Shown: positions 63,236-64,000 of the stretch, piece after piece | How the letters are laid out: each line of letters begins with the position of its first letter | How positions within the stretch are numbered: position 1 is the stretch's first letter | NCBI GenBank assembly: GCA_021818955.1 | Contig: JAKASR010000017.1 | Coordinates: 18,159 to 82,158 of the forward strand | Origin: Acidobacteriota bacterium | Lineage (GTDB): Bacteria; Acidobacteriota; Terriglobia; Terriglobales; SCQP01 | Reading direction: 5' to 3' | Length of the DNA: 64,000 bases | The notes under the pieces: model-generated | Database searches by the model: none | What the model saw: the letters and a program-made list of their open reading frames with translations, nothing else | What the model was told of the DNA's origin: nothing | Program-made: the position numbers and the translations under genes

Positions 63236-63788
63236 GGGCAGCTTTCATACGCGCGCGCAAGAGATGAAATTCTGGTTGTTGCCCGCTCAAGGCGGACCCC
63301 TGCGCCGCCTCGGGCGGCTTACCGGCTTGGACGCGGTTTATTCCCATTCCGGACGCTGGATTGCCTTTACCCATCAGAATGGCATTTGGCGCACCCGCGC
63401 CGATGGCAGCCATGTGCGTTGCCTGACCCGGCTGGCCGGGTTCCCTGACGGCTTGGCCTGGTCGCTGCACGATCGGCGGCTGCGCTTTACCCTGCATGAT
63501 CCCTGGCATCAAACTTCGGCCATCTGGCAGATGGGCGCGCAAGGCCGGCGGCCGCATCCCTTGTTGCCCGGCTGGAGCCGCTTTCCTTCCGAATGTTGCG
63601 GCCAATGGACGCCGGATGGGCGCTATTTTCTTTTTGCCTCTGCGCATCAGAGCGGAGTCCCCAATTTATGGGCGCTGCGGGCAGCACGCTGGAGCTGGCA
63701 ACGCGCCCCGCGCGGCCCTGCATCTGAATCCGATTCGGCTTCGGGAAAAGCGGAATCAGGATTGCCCGGCAGCATTTCCTATGGCTGA
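63236..63788 (+). pseudogene. PD40/TolB-like propeller protein fragment
   Basis: Open frame from GSFHTRAQEMKFW with blades such as AVYSHSGRWIAFTHQNGIWR, PDGLAWSLHDRRLRFTL and CGQWTPDGRYFLFASA. These are WD40-like PD40 repeats, frequently found in acidobacterial CadC-like regulators. The 5' part is lost at the transposase junction and the end (SESDSASGKAES) departs from the repeat. Truncated at both sides. Confidence 0.6.
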
Positions 63789-63998
63789 AATCGGCGCGGG
63801 GGCCGAGAGTTCGGCCAAGGCGGGCGCGACCGTGCGGGACAGGAGTTCGACCACGCTGGCGGCGGCCACGCCGGTCAGCGAAGGCTTAGAGGTAAAGCCC
63901 AGCCGCAAGCTGCCGCGATGGCCGCCGGCGGCGAGCGGAATAGAGACTTCCCATAGCAACGGGGCGGGAGCTTCCAGCCAGCAATCGCGCTCGAAATC
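63756..63998 (-). CDS. C-terminal end of an unidentified protein (cut by window edge)
   Basis: 81 codons open to the right edge, reading DFERDCWLEAPAPLLWEVSI, then LRLGFTSKPSLTGVAAASVV and ELLSRTVAPALAELS before the stop. No family recognised; the alternating pattern fits a small sensor-type or polysaccharide-enzyme tail. It overlaps the 3' end of the propeller fragment by about 30 bases. Confidence 0.4.
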   Translation of the reverse strand, partial: DFERDCWLEAPAPLLWEVSIPLAAGGHRGSLRLGFTSKPSLTGVAAASVVELLSRTVAPALAELSAPAPISAIGNAAGQS

Positions 63999-64000
63999 TC

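Noticed and set aside
1..64000. CRISPR arrays, tRNA and rRNA genes
   Set aside because: No regularly spaced repeat series, cloverleaf-like element or rRNA-like stretch was noticed on either strand; a covariance search would be needed to be certain.

Overview
The window is about 60% G+C by eye, gene-dense and mostly on the + strand. Its gene repertoire (long surface-polysaccharide cluster, PD40-type propeller fragment, 750-residue siroheme reductase with a C-terminal extension, many secreted low-complexity proteins) fits an environmental, Gram-negative-type bacterium, and I favour Acidobacteriota. That placement is inference; no rRNA or tRNA gene was seen that would settle it.

1-32.4 kb: one continuous surface-polysaccharide locus. 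It opens with the end of a pseudaminic/legionaminic acid synthase, a pseudaminic-acid-associated methylase and a CMP-sugar synthetase, then a GT-B-like protein, a Gfo/Idh oxidoreductase, a DegT aminotransferase, a flippase, a FemAB/GNAT-like protein, a second DegT protein, a KpsC/KpsS-like capsule protein, an O-antigen-polymerase-like protein and an exported beta-helix protein. Three asparagine-synthetase-like enzymes are spread through the locus, one lacking the glutaminase cysteine. Glycosyltransferases (one fused to a YdjC/ChbG-type deacetylase), methyltransferases, a two-domain dehydrogenase, a heparinase-like protein and a UDP-GlcNAc 2-epimerase complete it. The block 18.1-21.1 kb is visibly AT-richer than its surroundings. 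Several intergenic gaps carry degenerate 7-base tandem repeats.

32.5-42.5 kb: two nearly identical gmd copies in direct orientation, about 9 kb apart, bracket a sulfur block: cysD, cysNC, a third DegT aminotransferase, a nitrite/sulfite reductase and a small unknown protein. The reductase is preceded by a Cys-codon leader peptide and a perfect intrinsic terminator, with a candidate antiterminator pairing: a likely cysteine-responsive attenuator. This is my strongest regulatory finding.

42.5-50 kb: a stretch of decayed genes (pRiA4b ORF-3-like, phosphoesterase, Phd/YefM-type antitoxin), then an intact two-gene unit of a SNF2/RapA-like helicase and a coiled-coil protein with a C-terminal zinc-ribbon-like tail, and a solitary AbiEi-like regulator.

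50.2-56.3 kb: an operon-like row of exported proteins: a FecR-domain protein, a Pro/Gln-rich coiled-coil protein and four tandem paralogues with a shared helical-repeat half and strongly diverged C-terminal halves. A fossil copy of the upstream gene's 3' end shows how the array duplicated.

56.3-64 kb: an accessory island of toxin-antitoxin-type genes and debris: gene fragments, an AbiEi/AbiEii pair (toxin frameshifted, with a WYL-like tail), a RES/Xre pair, a GNAT relic, an AbiEi-like/Fic fusion, transposase remains and a truncated propeller gene.
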